A DNA stretch of 64,000 nucleotides from Acetobacter okinawensis JCM 25146 (GTDB lineage: Bacteria; Pseudomonadota; Alphaproteobacteria; Acetobacterales; Acetobacteraceae). The stretch's first letter is position 1, and the number at the start of each line of letters is the position of its first letter. The stretch is from assembly GCF_000613865.1 (NCBI RefSeq), contig NZ_BAJU01000002.1:62001-126000 (forward strand), written 5' to 3'. Of this stretch, positions 39,605 to 49,875 are shown in pieces. The notes beneath the pieces were generated by a model that was given only the letters and a program-made list of their open reading frames with translations, ran no database searches and had not been told where the DNA came from. Position numbers and translations under genes: made by a program.

Positions 39605-40522
39605 TCAGGAGATGGCTGGGAGTGGGAGCTTGGCTCCCGCCAGATAGCAGTGTTCAGCCATTTCGGGGGCGAATTGATAAAGCTGTGCCGGTCGTCCCTG
39701 TACAGGAGAATCGTATTCCGCAGTCCGACTGACCAGTTTTTGTTGCTGTACAAGACGACGGAAGTTCTGCTTGTGCATGAAGCGACCAGCCAGGGACTCC
39801 ATGGCCTGCTGGAGCTGTAACAGCGTAAACTGTTGTGGCAGGAGGTCGAATACCGCAGGAGTGTAGCGAATTTTTGCCCGCATGCGTGACAGCGCCGTGG
39901 CCAGAATGCGCCTGTAGTCACGGACCATGCTCAGGCCCGGCAGGAGGGGGGTATTCTGCCAGTTGGATTCTGCCACCAGTCCTGCTTCCCACAGGAGTTC
40001 ATAGCGTTGCAGGCTGAGTTCATCATTCCAGTGATGACCATCAAGGCCAAAAACCGTGGCGCATCTTTGCCAGCGCTGCGCATTGCCAGATGCCCAGAGC
40101 CTTAGTCTGCCAGCAATTGTATGGAGCAGGGTGGTAGAGGCCGGGTCGCGCCTGTCCTCCCATGGGAAATAGTCGTAAATGGAGTGCGCAGCCAGAGCGT
40201 GTTCGGAATTCTCCCGGATGAACGCCATATAGGAAATGCGAACCATCTGGTGGCCGTGGCCATGCCGTGGGTCTGCAAATGTATAAAGTTGCTCTGTATG
40301 GCCCAGTTTAAGGCCTGTCTGGCGCTCAACCCAGTTACGCATGCCCTTTTGCAAGGAGCGGTGCTCAACCATAAGGGGGCCAGAGGGGAAGGAGCGCCCA
40401 TGCTCAAGGGTAAGGATATGGGGTGTATTGTGGCTGATGCAGACCAGAACGGCCACCAGTTCCGTTTCACACAATACGGGCTGCGCGCTGGCGGGCAGTA
40501 GAGGCTCCAGATCGCGGATCAT
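39605..40522 (-). CDS. nrtR: Nudix-related transcriptional regulator of NAD metabolism (NrtR-type)
   Basis: A 305-residue protein with an N-terminal Nudix-like ligand domain (LVAVLVCISHNTPHILTLEHG..., GMRNWVERQTG...HTEQLYTFADP) that lacks a full catalytic Nudix box, and a C-terminal winged helix (LPQQFTLLQLQQAMESLAG, HKQNFRRLVQQQKLV, GRPAQLYQFAPEMAE). This two-part design is the NrtR family, which senses ADP-ribose-type NAD metabolites and represses NAD synthesis. Its gene directly precedes nadA-nadC on the same strand, with a palindromic site in the gap. Confidence 0.85.
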   Translation of the reverse strand: MIRDLEPLLPASAQPVLCETELVAVLVCISHNTPHILTLEHGRSFPSGPLMVEHRSLQKGMRNWVERQTGLKLGHTEQLYTFADPRHGHGHQMVRISYMAFIRENSEHALAAHSIYDYFPWEDRRDPASTTLLHTIAGRLRLWASGNAQRWQRCATVFGLDGHHWNDELSLQRYELLWEAGLVAESNWQNTPLLPGLSMVRDYRRILATALSRMRAKIRYTPAVFDLLPQQFTLLQLQQAMESLAGRFMHKQNFRRLVQQQKLVSRTAEYDSPVQGRPAQLYQFAPEMAEHCYLAGAKLPLPAIS

Positions 40523-40683
40523 ATTGGGCAGGAAAGAAGGAAAGGAGTGGCTGGCATGGTGCCGCTACGGTCGCTCATGGGGGAGTGGTGGTTACATACG
40601 CTGGTTATTAGACCGCTGTAGAATACTCTGTTTTAGTGCGTTATGGCAAAGGGGGAGTGCGGGTTAAGGGAACTGGCGGTTCC

Positions 40684-42882
40684 CTATCCCCTGCTGGCCC
40701 GTCTGCTCGGGCGGGCTGCAAGCCATAAAGGGATTTCCTCTGCGCGCAGTGGTTTGCTGTAGAAGAAACCTTGCAGAATATCGCAGCCCAGTTCCTGCAG
40801 CTTTGTTTCCTGTGCTTCGTGCTCGACCCCTTCGGTCACAACCTTGATGCCGAGCCGCTTGCCAATGTTGATGGCCGCCTCAGCGACGACAAGAGAGCTG
40901 ATATTGTTTTCAAAATTTTCAACAAAGCTTCGGTCTATTTTAATCTCGGTAAGAGGGAGCTGCGCCAGACGTGACAGGGATGAAAACCCCGTACCAAAAT
41001 CGTCCATGGATAACCCAACGCCCATATCTCGTATGGCTTTCAGGTTGGATGCGGTTTCGGGGTCCTGCCGCATGGCAACGCTTTCGGTAATCTCTATTGT
41101 CAGGCGCTGGGGGGCCAGACTGTATTTTTGTAACGTGGACAAAATCTGCTCTGGCAGGTCCATGCTGCAAAAATGCACGGCAGACATGTTTACGCTGACA
41201 ATGGGCACATAAACATTGTCTTGCTCCCATTTGCGAATCTGTTCGCAGGATTTCTCCAAGGACCATAGGCCAATGGCCTCGATTTGCCCTGTTTCCTCGG
41301 CAATGGGAATAAAGGTGGAAGGGGGGATAAATCCCAGAGAAGGATGTTGCCAGCGGCTGAGTGCTTCTACCCCGCATAAGGTGCCGGTCAGTGCGCAGAC
41401 CTGAGGCTGGTACACCAGATAAAGCTCTTTTTTGTGCAAGGCTTCCCTGAGCGCGGACCCAATAATAAGGCGCTCACGTACATTGCTGTTACCGTCTTTG
41501 CCAAAAAACGGAATCCTCCGCGGGCCTGCTTTTTTGCCTGCCGCATGGCAATTTCCGATGCGCCGAGAATTTCCTCTATTTCTGTGCCATCATCAGGATA
41601 CAGGCTGATACCGATACTGAGTGAGGCGACCAGATCACGACCTTTCACTTCAATGGGTTCGCGTGCAATGCAGTTCAGGTCGTGGGCAAGTTTGCAAGAT
41701 TTTGTTCTGTCCGCCCCGGGCATGACGACCACAAAATCATCGCTACCCAAGCGTGCTACCAGATGTTGTGCCCGGCATAGGGAGGCAATGCGGCGTGCGA
41801 CCGTCTGGAGGAGAATATCGCCACTATTATACCCCATGACATTGTTGACATCCTGCAGCAGGTCCACATCAAGCATCAGGATGGCAAATGGTGCCTGCCC
41901 GGTTTGTGCGGCCATCTGTTTAAGGCGGGTTGTCAGGGCAGAGCGGTTTAGCAGTCCGGTAAGGGGATCTATATTGTTATACTGGCTTATTCTGTAACGT
42001 GTTCTTTCATGCTCTATAATAGAGGCGCAGGAGGGAATGCACCCTGTGACAATTTTTTGAGGCCAGTCTGTAATCTTATCCTTGTTGCATGAAAAAAGTA
42101 CAAAAATGCCCAGAAGTTCTCCAGTGCCGTTGCATATGGCTGAGGCCCAGCAGTCATGCAGGTCAGTGCTGGGTTCATGGCTTTGCTTGTGCTGCCAGAC
42201 CACGGCATAGGCATGGTGGGGGTGTTTACGCAGGTCTTCCATATCAGATGGCGTAAGGACCAGTCCTGCCAGTTGTTTGGCCTTGCTTCCCGGTAAGTTT
42301 TTTGCGGACAGTATGGATATGCCCCCATGGCTGGTCACCAGAAGAAGTGCGGCAATACTGTTGGGGACCAGTTTTTCCACTTTGTTGCAGAGCATATCGG
42401 CCACATCCTGTATGGTGGTGTAGCCTGCGAGCGATGTAAAAACCTGACTTTGAAGTTCAAGTAGCTTGCGCCGATGTACTTCCTCTGTAACGCCTTTAAT
42501 AAACGCCATATAATAACGTTTTTTTTTCGGGCCCTAATAAAGCTGTGGAGAGCGAAAGTTCAGCGGCGACATAATCACCATTGCTCCGCACGAAAGTGAC
42601 TTCGCGGGATGTGTTAACAACGCGATGATTCCCCGTCTGCCGGTTGTGCGTGATATAGCCTGTATGGTGGTCGCGGTGTTCCAGAGGCAAAAGTGTATTC
42701 ACATCGTTGCCTAAAACGGTGGAAGCAGGATAGCCCCACAGTTGTTCGGCAGCGGTGTTGAAAAAAACGATCCTGTTCCTGTCATCAATGATAATGATGC
42801 CATCTGCCGCCTGCTCCAGGATATCGGCAAAGAACGTATCGTTAATGCGCGAAGATAAGAGCGGGTTTGCATAATCTGGCAT
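40684..42882 (-). CDS. PAS-GAF-GGDEF-EAL protein, DosP/PDEA1-like c-di-GMP phosphodiesterase (two frameshifts in this sequence)
   Basis: After repair this is about 732 residues. The N-terminal PAS (20-120) has LWGY and PLEHRDHHTGYITHN; His73 lines up, by my memory of the family, with the heme ligand His77 of E. coli DosP. A GAF-like region follows (about 140-290). The GGDEF domain is degenerate at its active site (LGSDDFVVV). The EAL domain looks active: GVEALSRW, SMDDFGTGFSSL, TEGVE and ILQGFFYSKPL. Oxygen-tuned cleavage of c-di-GMP is thus inferred, fitting the bcs locus and the known Komagataeibacter cellulose regulator. Breaks: an A9 run (minus strand; 42519-42527), where A8 or A11 would be in frame, and an A6 run on the plus strand at 41503-41508 lacking one base. 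Confidence 0.85.
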
Positions 42883-43540
42883 GAACTCAATCTTTGACTA
42901 TGTGGCTAAACCTGAAGGAAGCCGATTGCAAGACGACTATGCCAGATGAAAGAACATGAGACACTATGGCATAGTTTCCTGTGCGATGCCCCTTAAATTT
43001 TGAATATATCTCAATCTGCAAAGTCAATGGAAATCCTGAATATTTATTTATAAAAATAGGTATTTGATGAAAATGTGATGTGTTATTTAAAATAAAACCA
43101 ATGCAATCGACATTTGTGGGGAAGGCCAATCCATATATTTTCTCTATATTTGTGATAAATAAACAAACATATTCCATGTATTTTCTGGGCTGGCGTGGAG
43201 GGGTATTGTTACCCATCTCGCATACTGGGGAAATATCATCAAAATGTACATAAAATTCTTTTATAACAACGATATGGATGCGCTGGTGCCGCAATGGCTG
43301 GTAGGGGAGGGGAGTCACATTATCGTGACAATTGGCGGGCAAATGCAACTTTGCCGAGAGTCTTGAGGGGGGAGGTGCAATTGGAGAGGGCGGATTGACG
43401 GTTTGAATGAAAACTGATCTGAGGAGCGTGGTGATATCTAATTTTGTTTTAGCAATGATTTTTTCTTGAAGAATGATAATCTGCAAATAAAAATTATGGG
43501 GTTGAGGGAGTGTCGGCGCAATGATGCACCGTGAAGTGGG
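42883..43540. other. AT-rich intergenic region
   Basis: About 658 bases, clearly more AT-rich than the neighbours. A 199-codon minus-strand frame (42887-43486) exists but has low-complexity, uneven composition and no recognisable motif. The promoters of the two flanking divergent genes must lie here. Confidence 0.5.
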
Positions 43541-43863
43541 ATGAAAACCGGGCTGATTTTTCTGGCCGCAGCATTGGCGGAAATTGGTGGATGTTTTGCA
43601 TTCTGGGCGTGGTTACGTCTTGGTAGGACCGCTTTATGGCTTTTGCGGGATGCGGCTCCCTGTTGCTGTTCGCTTATTTGTTGACTTTGGTAGACACCTC
43701 TGTGGCTGGTCGTGCCTATGCGGCGTATGGGGGAATCTACATTACAGTTGCCGTGTTGTGGATGTGGTTTGCAGAGGGTATGCCACCAGATTGGTGGGAC
43801 CTGACTGGGGCAGGTCTATGTCTGCTGGGTGCGGCGGTGATTCTATTTGTACCACATGCGTAA
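43541..43863 (+). CDS. YnfA/UPF0060-family small membrane protein (one frameshift in this sequence)
   Basis: After repair this is 107 residues, the family's usual size, with four hydrophobic helices. [22 protein letters not shown] at the N-terminus, [19 protein letters not shown] in the middle and [19 protein letters not shown] at the end match UPF0060. YnfA-type proteins belong to the small multidrug-resistance fold. The frame breaks near 43646, where one more C restores [20 protein letters not shown] 43541 is my start, with a GTGAAG stretch before it. Confidence 0.8.
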
Positions 43864-43897
43864 TCATTATTATCTATGGGAGGGTGCGGGTTCGTAA

Positions 43898-44555
43898 ATG
43901 GACGCTCAATTCTGGCTTGCAAAATGGAAACGCAACGAGATCGGGTTCCATGCGTTACATGCTCACCCTGCATGGTGGCATATTTCTCTGGCCCTTGTGC
44001 TCCGCAGGGTGCGTGCGTTTTTGTGCCATTATGTGGTAAAAGCCTTGATATACACTGGCTATTGAAAAGCAATTATAGAGTAATCGGTGTGGAGCTGAGC
44101 CGTCTGGCGGTGGAGCAGTTGTTTGTGGAGTTGGATATTCATCCGGCCATATCCTGCTTGCCTTCTGGAGTGGTGGTATTTGAAGGGCCAAATATTAGAA
44201 TTTTTGCCGCGGATATTTTTTCTCTAACGCCTGATGTGCTTGGCTCGGTTGATATTGTTTATGATCGGGCGGCTTTGGTGGCTTTGCTCCTCAGATGGCT
44301 GCGCTCTATGCGCATCACCTTACGTATCTTACCAAAAGTGCTGATCAGCTTCTGGTTTGCGTAGAATATGATCAAGAGCGTCTATCCGGTCCACCTTTTG
44401 CGGTTATGGCACAAGATGTGGAGCGGTATTATGCTCAGGATTATACCATTGCGAGCATAGAGCACTTTCCCGTGGCCAATGGCATCAAGGGAAGGGAGCC
44501 GGGATATGAGCATATCTGGTTTTTACATGCTCAAAAAAGAGAATTTAAAAAATGA
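43898..44555 (+). CDS. tpm: Thiopurine S-methyltransferase family protein (two frameshifts in this sequence)
   Basis: After repair this is 219 residues. MDAQFWLAKWKRNEIGFHALHAHP is the TPMT start. VFVPLCGKSLDIHWLL and VIGVELSRLAVEQLF form the SAM-binding core, and DIVYDRAALVALPPQM the next strand, continuing to the C-terminal GYEHIWFLHAQKR. Bacterial members methylate thiopurines and selenium or tellurium compounds. Breaks lie at 44002-44003 (CC, C3 expected) and about 44287 (C, CC expected). It follows the YnfA-like gene after 34 bases. Confidence 0.85.
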
Positions 44556-44655
44556 CTTTATTGGATTGTAATAAAAATATTTTCCATATGTTCTTTGGAA
44601 AAATATGGAGTGTATAGTGTAGGTGTAGTATATTTTTTGTTGTAAAATTCAACAC

Positions 44656-47535
44656 ATGGTCCTGCGCGTGAGCAAAATTTCATCTTTCCCTTCCGTTTTG
44701 TATCATTCTTTCAGGAATGCAAAAAAACGGACCGGAGTGGTTATGAACTATACCCTGCCAGTTCTGGTGGTGGTGATATGTGGTACCGCGATCGAGTTTG
44801 ATGAATACCAGCACGCCATTACAGAAGTAAACGAGGCCGCGCGCAGGGATGGTCAGGCATATGCCAATCTGATTATGGAGCGACTGGACACGCGCTTTAC
44901 AGAGCTCGATATGGCTTTGGTAGCACTCCATGGACCGGATGACAGACCGGAGACCATGTCTGCTCAAATGGAACTTTTGCTCCGTCATTACCTGCTGTCT
45001 CGTCCTGCGTATTCGACGTTCAGCGTGCTTGGGGCTGATGGGGACAGCATACAGTGGTCGACTTCCGGGCAGAAAAAGCATCAGGCTGAGCCGCTACGGG
45101 ATTTTTCTGCTGTTCCCAAGATGCCCAATCATTTTTTGGGTCCCGTGCATTATTCGGAAAATCAGGGCACTGTCGTGCTTCCCATGCGGGTGCATGAAAA
45201 GGATGCTGGCGAAACAGGATATTTTTTAGGATCTCCCTATCGTCTGAGCAGGTTTCTGGATGAGCAGGAACTGCCTCCGGATTACAGAAAATGGGATTTT
45301 ACGGTTATAGATACCCGCAATGGGCAATCTTTAACGCATCTGTTGCACATGCAGGTGCAGGTTCATCCGTTACTGTCCGTCAAGCCGGAGATGATCGCAC
45401 AGGCTCCGGTTCCGGGGTATCCCTTTGTGGTGCAGACACTGGTTCCCTCTTCACGCGTGTGGCGTAGTTACAGCCAGCAGGCCCCTGCACGTTGGAGTGC
45501 AGAGGCTCTTTTTCTTGCACTGCTGGTTATAGTTGGAGAGTTTCTCATTCGTCGGCGTGATCGGGAGCAGATGGTGCGTTTGCGTCGGCTGACCGATTTT
45601 AACATGTTTATGGCACAGGCCAGCCAATGTGCCAGTCAGGCTAATAATGAGTCCGGTCTTTTGCAGGAAATCTGCGATATGGCCATACGATATGCCCATT
45701 TTAAAATTGCTTTGATAACCAGACCGGATGAAAATCAACATTTCAAGTTTCTGGCCATAAGCGGCTCGAGTACATATCTGGATAATATTGTTATTTCTGC
45801 ACGTGCAGATGTGCCCGAAGGTCGGGGCACTATTGGTCAGGTCTGGCGTACGGGCGCGCCTATATTTAACGCATCATTTATGGAAAATGCCACACTGGCA
45901 CCATGGAAAGAAAAGGCGCTCAGGCTGGGGCTGCGCTCAAACACCGCTCTGCCTATTTACAGGGACGGAAAAGTCTGGGCAATTTTTAGTGTTTACCACG
46001 AAAAATCAGATATTTTTGATGATCAGGTTCAGATCTTACTCAAAGAGGTCTGTATCAATATCTCCATGGGTCTGGACCGGATTTACAGTCAGCGGTTAAA
46101 AGCGGCATTGCTGGATAACTCTGTGGTGGGCATTCTGCTTGTAAAAGACAGGGTGGTGCAGATGACCAATTCCTACGCCACCCACATGCTGGGTATGCCA
46201 GAAGACGCTCTTGTTGGAAAATCAACGGAAATTCTTTTTGCAGATCATCATGAATTCAGACGTGTTGCCGAGTGCTATGACGAGCTGGCACAAAAACGGG
46301 AGGTGCAGATAGCTGGCGTGCGCCTTGCCCGTGCTGATGGCCAGATTCTGATTGCTGACTGTTCAGGTGTTCAGTTATCTGATTTGCATAGCGATATTTC
46401 TGTCTGGACACTGGAGGATGTTACAAGTCGGGATGTGGCCAGACGCCTTTATCATGCACTGGTCAACGCAGCAGATGCCGTTCTGCTTGCGACAGATGAA
46501 GGTGAGATGTGCAGCCGCACCTGCTCGGATCTTGTGCGGGACACGTTGTTCCATGCTGTCTGGATTGGTCGGGTGGATCATGCGGGGCAAGTCCATGTAT
46601 TGTCCCGCGCAGGTAAGGGGACAGGTGGTATTGAACAGATCAATACCTGTTTGAATGATGACTGTTCGCGGGTACAGCCTCTTGTTTTCATGCGTGCATG
46701 GAAAGGCAGGGAGGTTGTTTATAGCAATGACGAGTTGACCGAGCAGGCCAGCAATCCATGTTTTGCTTTTATTCAGGCTAATAACTGGCGTGCCGTTCTG
46801 TCTGCACCCATCTGGCGGGGAGACCGAATTTGGGCGTTGATGACCTTTGCGTCTCCACAGGCACAGGTTTTTGATGAGCACAGTATTGCCCTGTGCAAGC
46901 GGGTTGCCAGTCTTTTGGGGCATGCTCTGGATAAGCTGGACGTCAAACAGCGGATTGAATGTTTGCAGGAACAGGAGGCACAGCGTGCCCGGCAGGATGT
47001 GCTGACAGGCCTGCCCAACCGTCTGGCGCTTGGGGAATATCTGCCGCAGGCGCTGGCGCGTGCACAACGGAGTGCCACGACCGTAGCGGTCGGTCTGATT
47101 GATCTGGATGGCTTCAAGCAGGTGAATGACACTTATGGGCACGAGGCAGGAGACAGGCTGTTGCTCCAGCTTGGCCAACGCTTGCAGAGCCTGCTACGCC
47201 AGACAGATTATATTGCCAGATTGGGCGGAGATGAATTTGTTGTGGTGCTTGAAGGTCTGATAACGGCTCAGGCTACCGAGCAGGCCGAAGTCGCGCTCAA
47301 TACCCTGCATGGTGCGGTTGAAGACTCTTTTGTGGTCGCAACAGGTGCTTCCGCCATGGTGGGCATGACGCTGGGTCTTGCCTTTTATCCGCAGGATGGC
47401 ACGGATGCGGAGCATTTGTTAAAAAATGCTGACATGCTATGTACCACGCCAAACATAACAAAAAAAACGCGTGAAAAATGGTGGTTTCTGGCCAGCGATC
47501 TTGCAGATGATGTTCCAGACACCCAACTGACATAA
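44656..47535 (+). CDS. Membrane sensor diguanylate cyclase (GAF-PAS-GAF-GGDEF)
   Basis: A 959-residue protein with a transmembrane segment near 30-47, a periplasmic sensor region to about 275 and a second transmembrane segment near 280-297. GAF-like (about 315-470), PAS-like (about 480-590) and GAF-like (about 610-770) domains follow, then GGDEF. The active site LGGDEFVVVL is near 855-864 and an inhibitory RQTD I-site lies five residues upstream, so product-inhibited c-di-GMP synthesis is expected. Near residue 925 the family's AMYHAKHNKK appears only in another frame (47436-47467), suggesting one missing G at 47436 and one extra A in the run 47460-47467 that cancel each other. The start is uncertain; ATG 44656 or 44743. 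Confidence 0.87.
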   Translation: MVLRVSKISSFPSVLYHSFRNAKKRTGVVMNYTLPVLVVVICGTAIEFDEYQHAITEVNEAARRDGQAYANLIMERLDTRFTELDMALVALHGPDDRPETMSAQMELLLRHYLLSRPAYSTFSVLGADGDSIQWSTSGQKKHQAEPLRDFSAVPKMPNHFLGPVHYSENQGTVVLPMRVHEKDAGETGYFLGSPYRLSRFLDEQELPPDYRKWDFTVIDTRNGQSLTHLLHMQVQVHPLLSVKPEMIAQAPVPGYPFVVQTLVPSSRVWRSYSQQAPARWSAEALFLALLVIVGEFLIRRRDREQMVRLRRLTDFNMFMAQASQCASQANNESGLLQEICDMAIRYAHFKIALITRPDENQHFKFLAISGSSTYLDNIVISARADVPEGRGTIGQVWRTGAPIFNASFMENATLAPWKEKALRLGLRSNTALPIYRDGKVWAIFSVYHEKSDIFDDQVQILLKEVCINISMGLDRIYSQRLKAALLDNSVVGILLVKDRVVQMTNSYATHMLGMPEDALVGKSTEILFADHHEFRRVAECYDELAQKREVQIAGVRLARADGQILIADCSGVQLSDLHSDISVWTLEDVTSRDVARRLYHALVNAADAVLLATDEGEMCSRTCSDLVRDTLFHAVWIGRVDHAGQVHVLSRAGKGTGGIEQINTCLNDDCSRVQPLVFMRAWKGREVVYSNDELTEQASNPCFAFIQANNWRAVLSAPIWRGDRIWALMTFASPQAQVFDEHSIALCKRVASLLGHALDKLDVKQRIECLQEQEAQRARQDVLTGLPNRLALGEYLPQALARAQRSATTVAVGLIDLDGFKQVNDTYGHEAGDRLLLQLGQRLQSLLRQTDYIARLGGDEFVVVLEGLITAQATEQAEVALNTLHGAVEDSFVVATGASAMVGMTLGLAFYPQDGTDAEHLLKNADMLCTTPNITKKTREKWWFLASDLADDVPDTQLT

Positions 47536-47741
47536 GACGGCAAGAGGTAGCAGATGGATGCTACCTATGCTGGCCCACATGTTTTTGGCCGCATCTGGAG
47601 TGTAATCTGCAGGATTGCTTAAAAAACCTGATGCCAGAAATACAAAACTGGAAAATAGGTTTTACTTTGTGCTGATCGGCCCTTATTGCTACCAAATACT
47701 ATCCTGCATTCAGGATTTTTCTCACAGATATAGCGGCTTCA

Positions 47742-48674
47742 ATGGACACTAAAACTCTTTTTTCCGGCATGGCGTTAGCTTTTGGGGCTTACGCATCTTT
47801 TTCTGTCAGCGATGCGTTTTCCAAATTGCTGGCAGGCCAGCTTGATCCATTTGAAGTTGCGTTTTCTGGCGGGCTTTTTGGTTTTCTTATCCTGCCGTTT
47901 ATCCGCAGGCCAGATGAATCTTATTTGGATATTGTCCGGCCGCAGCAATGGGGTATGTGGCTGTTGCGGGCAGGCTGCGTTTTTGCCGCCACGGCTGCCA
48001 GCGTGGAAGCCTTTATGCTGCTTCCTATGCCCGAAGCATTTTCTCTTATGTTTCTGATGCCGTTATTCGTGACAATCCTGTCCGTGATACTGCTCAAGGA
48101 AAAAGTGACATTCTGGGCATGGTTGGCGGTTGTGTTGGGGTTTGTTGGGGTGTTGATTGTGCTGCGTCCTGGGTTCCGGGCGCTGCACTGGGGGCATTTG
48201 TGTGCTCTTATTGCCGCGTTTGCCAATGCGGGCAGTGTTATTGCCTATCGGCTGGCGGATAAGGAGCGTACGCGCCTGTCCCTTTTTGGCTCCAGTCTGA
48301 TTGGGCCTCTGGTCGGGAACGGGCTTCTTATGGGGCTGCATGCCCAGTGGCCTGCAAGCATGACGGCGTGGGTTTATCTGTTCGGGTATGGATTTCTGGC
48401 TGCTCTGGGGCAGTTGATGATGATGATGGCGACCGCCCGTGCTCCGGCCAACCGCGTGGCTTTGCCCCAATATAGCCAGATGGTGTGGGGTGTGGCCCTG
48501 AGTTACCTTGTTTTTCGTCAGCCGCTGGATGTCTGGACTTTTGTCGGCATTATTGTGCTGATGTCATCTGGCATACTGAACTGGGTGCGACAGAGAATTC
48601 GTTATGAGCGCATGGCCATGAAGGAGCGTCTTGCTCGCCGCAAAGCCCGCAAGGCCGGGCAAATGGCCAGTTGA
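47742..48674 (+). CDS. EamA/DMT-superfamily transporter
   Basis: A 310-residue protein with ten hydrophobic helices arranged as two five-helix EamA repeats; the motif VILLKEKVTFWAWLAVVLGFVGVLIVLRPG at the end of the first repeat and MSSGILNWVRQR at the end of the second fit the drug/metabolite transporter superfamily. The C-terminus is a very basic cytoplasmic tail (KERLARRKARKAGQ). Substrate unknown. ATG 47742 has only a weak ribosome site. Confidence 0.85.
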   Translation: MDTKTLFSGMALAFGAYASFSVSDAFSKLLAGQLDPFEVAFSGGLFGFLILPFIRRPDESYLDIVRPQQWGMWLLRAGCVFAATAASVEAFMLLPMPEAFSLMFLMPLFVTILSVILLKEKVTFWAWLAVVLGFVGVLIVLRPGFRALHWGHLCALIAAFANAGSVIAYRLADKERTRLSLFGSSLIGPLVGNGLLMGLHAQWPASMTAWVYLFGYGFLAALGQLMMMMATARAPANRVALPQYSQMVWGVALSYLVFRQPLDVWTFVGIIVLMSSGILNWVRQRIRYERMAMKERLARRKARKAGQMAS

Positions 48675-48706
48675 GCAAAGGGCGGGCGTGCTTGTGGGGC
48701 TGTGCT

Positions 48707-49444
48707 TCAGCTTTCTATGATTTTTGAACCAAAAATGGCAGATTGCAGCAGAATGGTCATGGACGTGCGTGGGGCCATGACCTTGAAGAGCGTGGCGTAC
48801 AGCATTCCGGCAGCCACATTCATTGCTGAACTCCATAATGGTTTGGGTAGTGGACCATGCGGGCCGGGTTTATCGGGATAATTTTGTAAAAAAATGGGTT
48901 CCATATAAACCCACATGGCTTCACGCAGGTCTTCTGTTGCAATCAGGGGACGAAACGAAGCCTCAACATCGGGTACGCCTTCTTCTGCGGTGGCCAGGCG
49001 GCTGGCAACACATGCAAACTGGGCATTCAGGTCTGGCAGATCCTGTGTGGTGCAGCCTTGCTGCAGGGCGGGGCTGGTCAGGCAGGGCCACAGACCGGGG
49101 TTATGGACGCTGGGGTCTCCGTGCATCAGAAACTGGTTGAGTTGTTCGCCAAATAGAAATGTCCGTCCCCCAGCCAATGTGTGGGCCATCATATCCTGCT
49201 CCGGTCTTACTCCTGCGTCCATCAATGCAGACAGGCTTGCTTGAGCGGTAAACCCGCAGACACTTCCCAGAGCCGCAAAGAGCGTGGGGGTGTGGACACG
49301 TCTGTTATCGTCTTGCAAGGGACGCGGGAAATTCCGCACAATTTCTGATGTGACAAGGTTAAGCAGAGTGGCTTCAGGGCAATCTTTCCAGACCACACCA
49401 TGCGTACTGGCTTGCTGGCTTTGTGGAGTTTGGGCGTGGGGCAT
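48707..49444 (-). CDS. Protein of unknown function
   Basis: A 245-residue protein that I do not recognise. Composition and codon use look like a real gene: mixed alpha/beta, a Gly/Ala-rich C-terminal part (AMNVAAGMLYATLFKVM) and no signal peptide or strong membrane helix. The start ATG 49444 has AAGG about nine bases upstream. A T5 run just before the ATG (plus-strand A run near 49449) could hide a frameshift that would extend the N-terminus to MKTPLTQPSRPFF at 49482. It converges on the DMT transporter gene. Confidence 0.6.
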   Translation of the reverse strand: MPHAQTPQSQQASTHGVVWKDCPEATLLNLVTSEIVRNFPRPLQDDNRRVHTPTLFAALGSVCGFTAQASLSALMDAGVRPEQDMMAHTLAGGRTFLFGEQLNQFLMHGDPSVHNPGLWPCLTSPALQQGCTTQDLPDLNAQFACVASRLATAEEGVPDVEASFRPLIATEDLREAMWVYMEPIFLQNYPDKPGPHGPLPKPLWSSAMNVAAGMLYATLFKVMAPRTSMTILLQSAIFGSKIIES

Positions 49445-49875
49445 GAAAAAGGCCTTGAAGGTTGTGTGAGCGGAGTTTTCATAACGTGAATGGTGTGTTC
49501 CATCCAGTGTCTGTGTAGCGTCGCGATGGCGTGGATGTGTGGCAGAATGACAATAAAAAGGTTGAGCGGCGTGGTTCTTGGTTAGGGTTAAAAAATTTAT
49601 AAAAATGGGAAAATGAGATAATAAATATGAATAATCATAGCATAAAAAACCATGAATAAGTTCAATATTACAAATCAGTTATCCTGATTTTAAAAATTCA
49701 TTTCTTGCACCATAAAAATAAAATCTTGCGGGTTGATGAAAAATCTGCGTAAACACACAAAGTGGATGCTCTTATAAGGCTGACCGGCGCGCGTTGTGTC
49801 GGGTTTGTCCTGTTGGAAGTTACGATTGCGCACGTGTTCTGTGCGCGACCACGACGTTAAAAAAGGAGCCTAGTT
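49445..49875. other. AT-rich upstream region of the cold-shock gene
   Basis: 431 bases, AT-rich up to about 49750. The last 100 bases are the cspA-type leader, with a perfect hairpin GCGCAC-GTGTTCT-GTGCGC at 49828-49846 before AAAGGAG. No gene is seen. Confidence 0.5.

Noticed and set aside
42887-43486. 199-codon minus-strand frame as a gene
   Set aside because: Uneven composition, no ribosome site and no motif; kept only as a low-interest observation.
49828-49846. Cold-shock leader hairpin as a terminator
   Set aside because: It lies just before the ribosome site of the gene and has no T run; it belongs to the leader.
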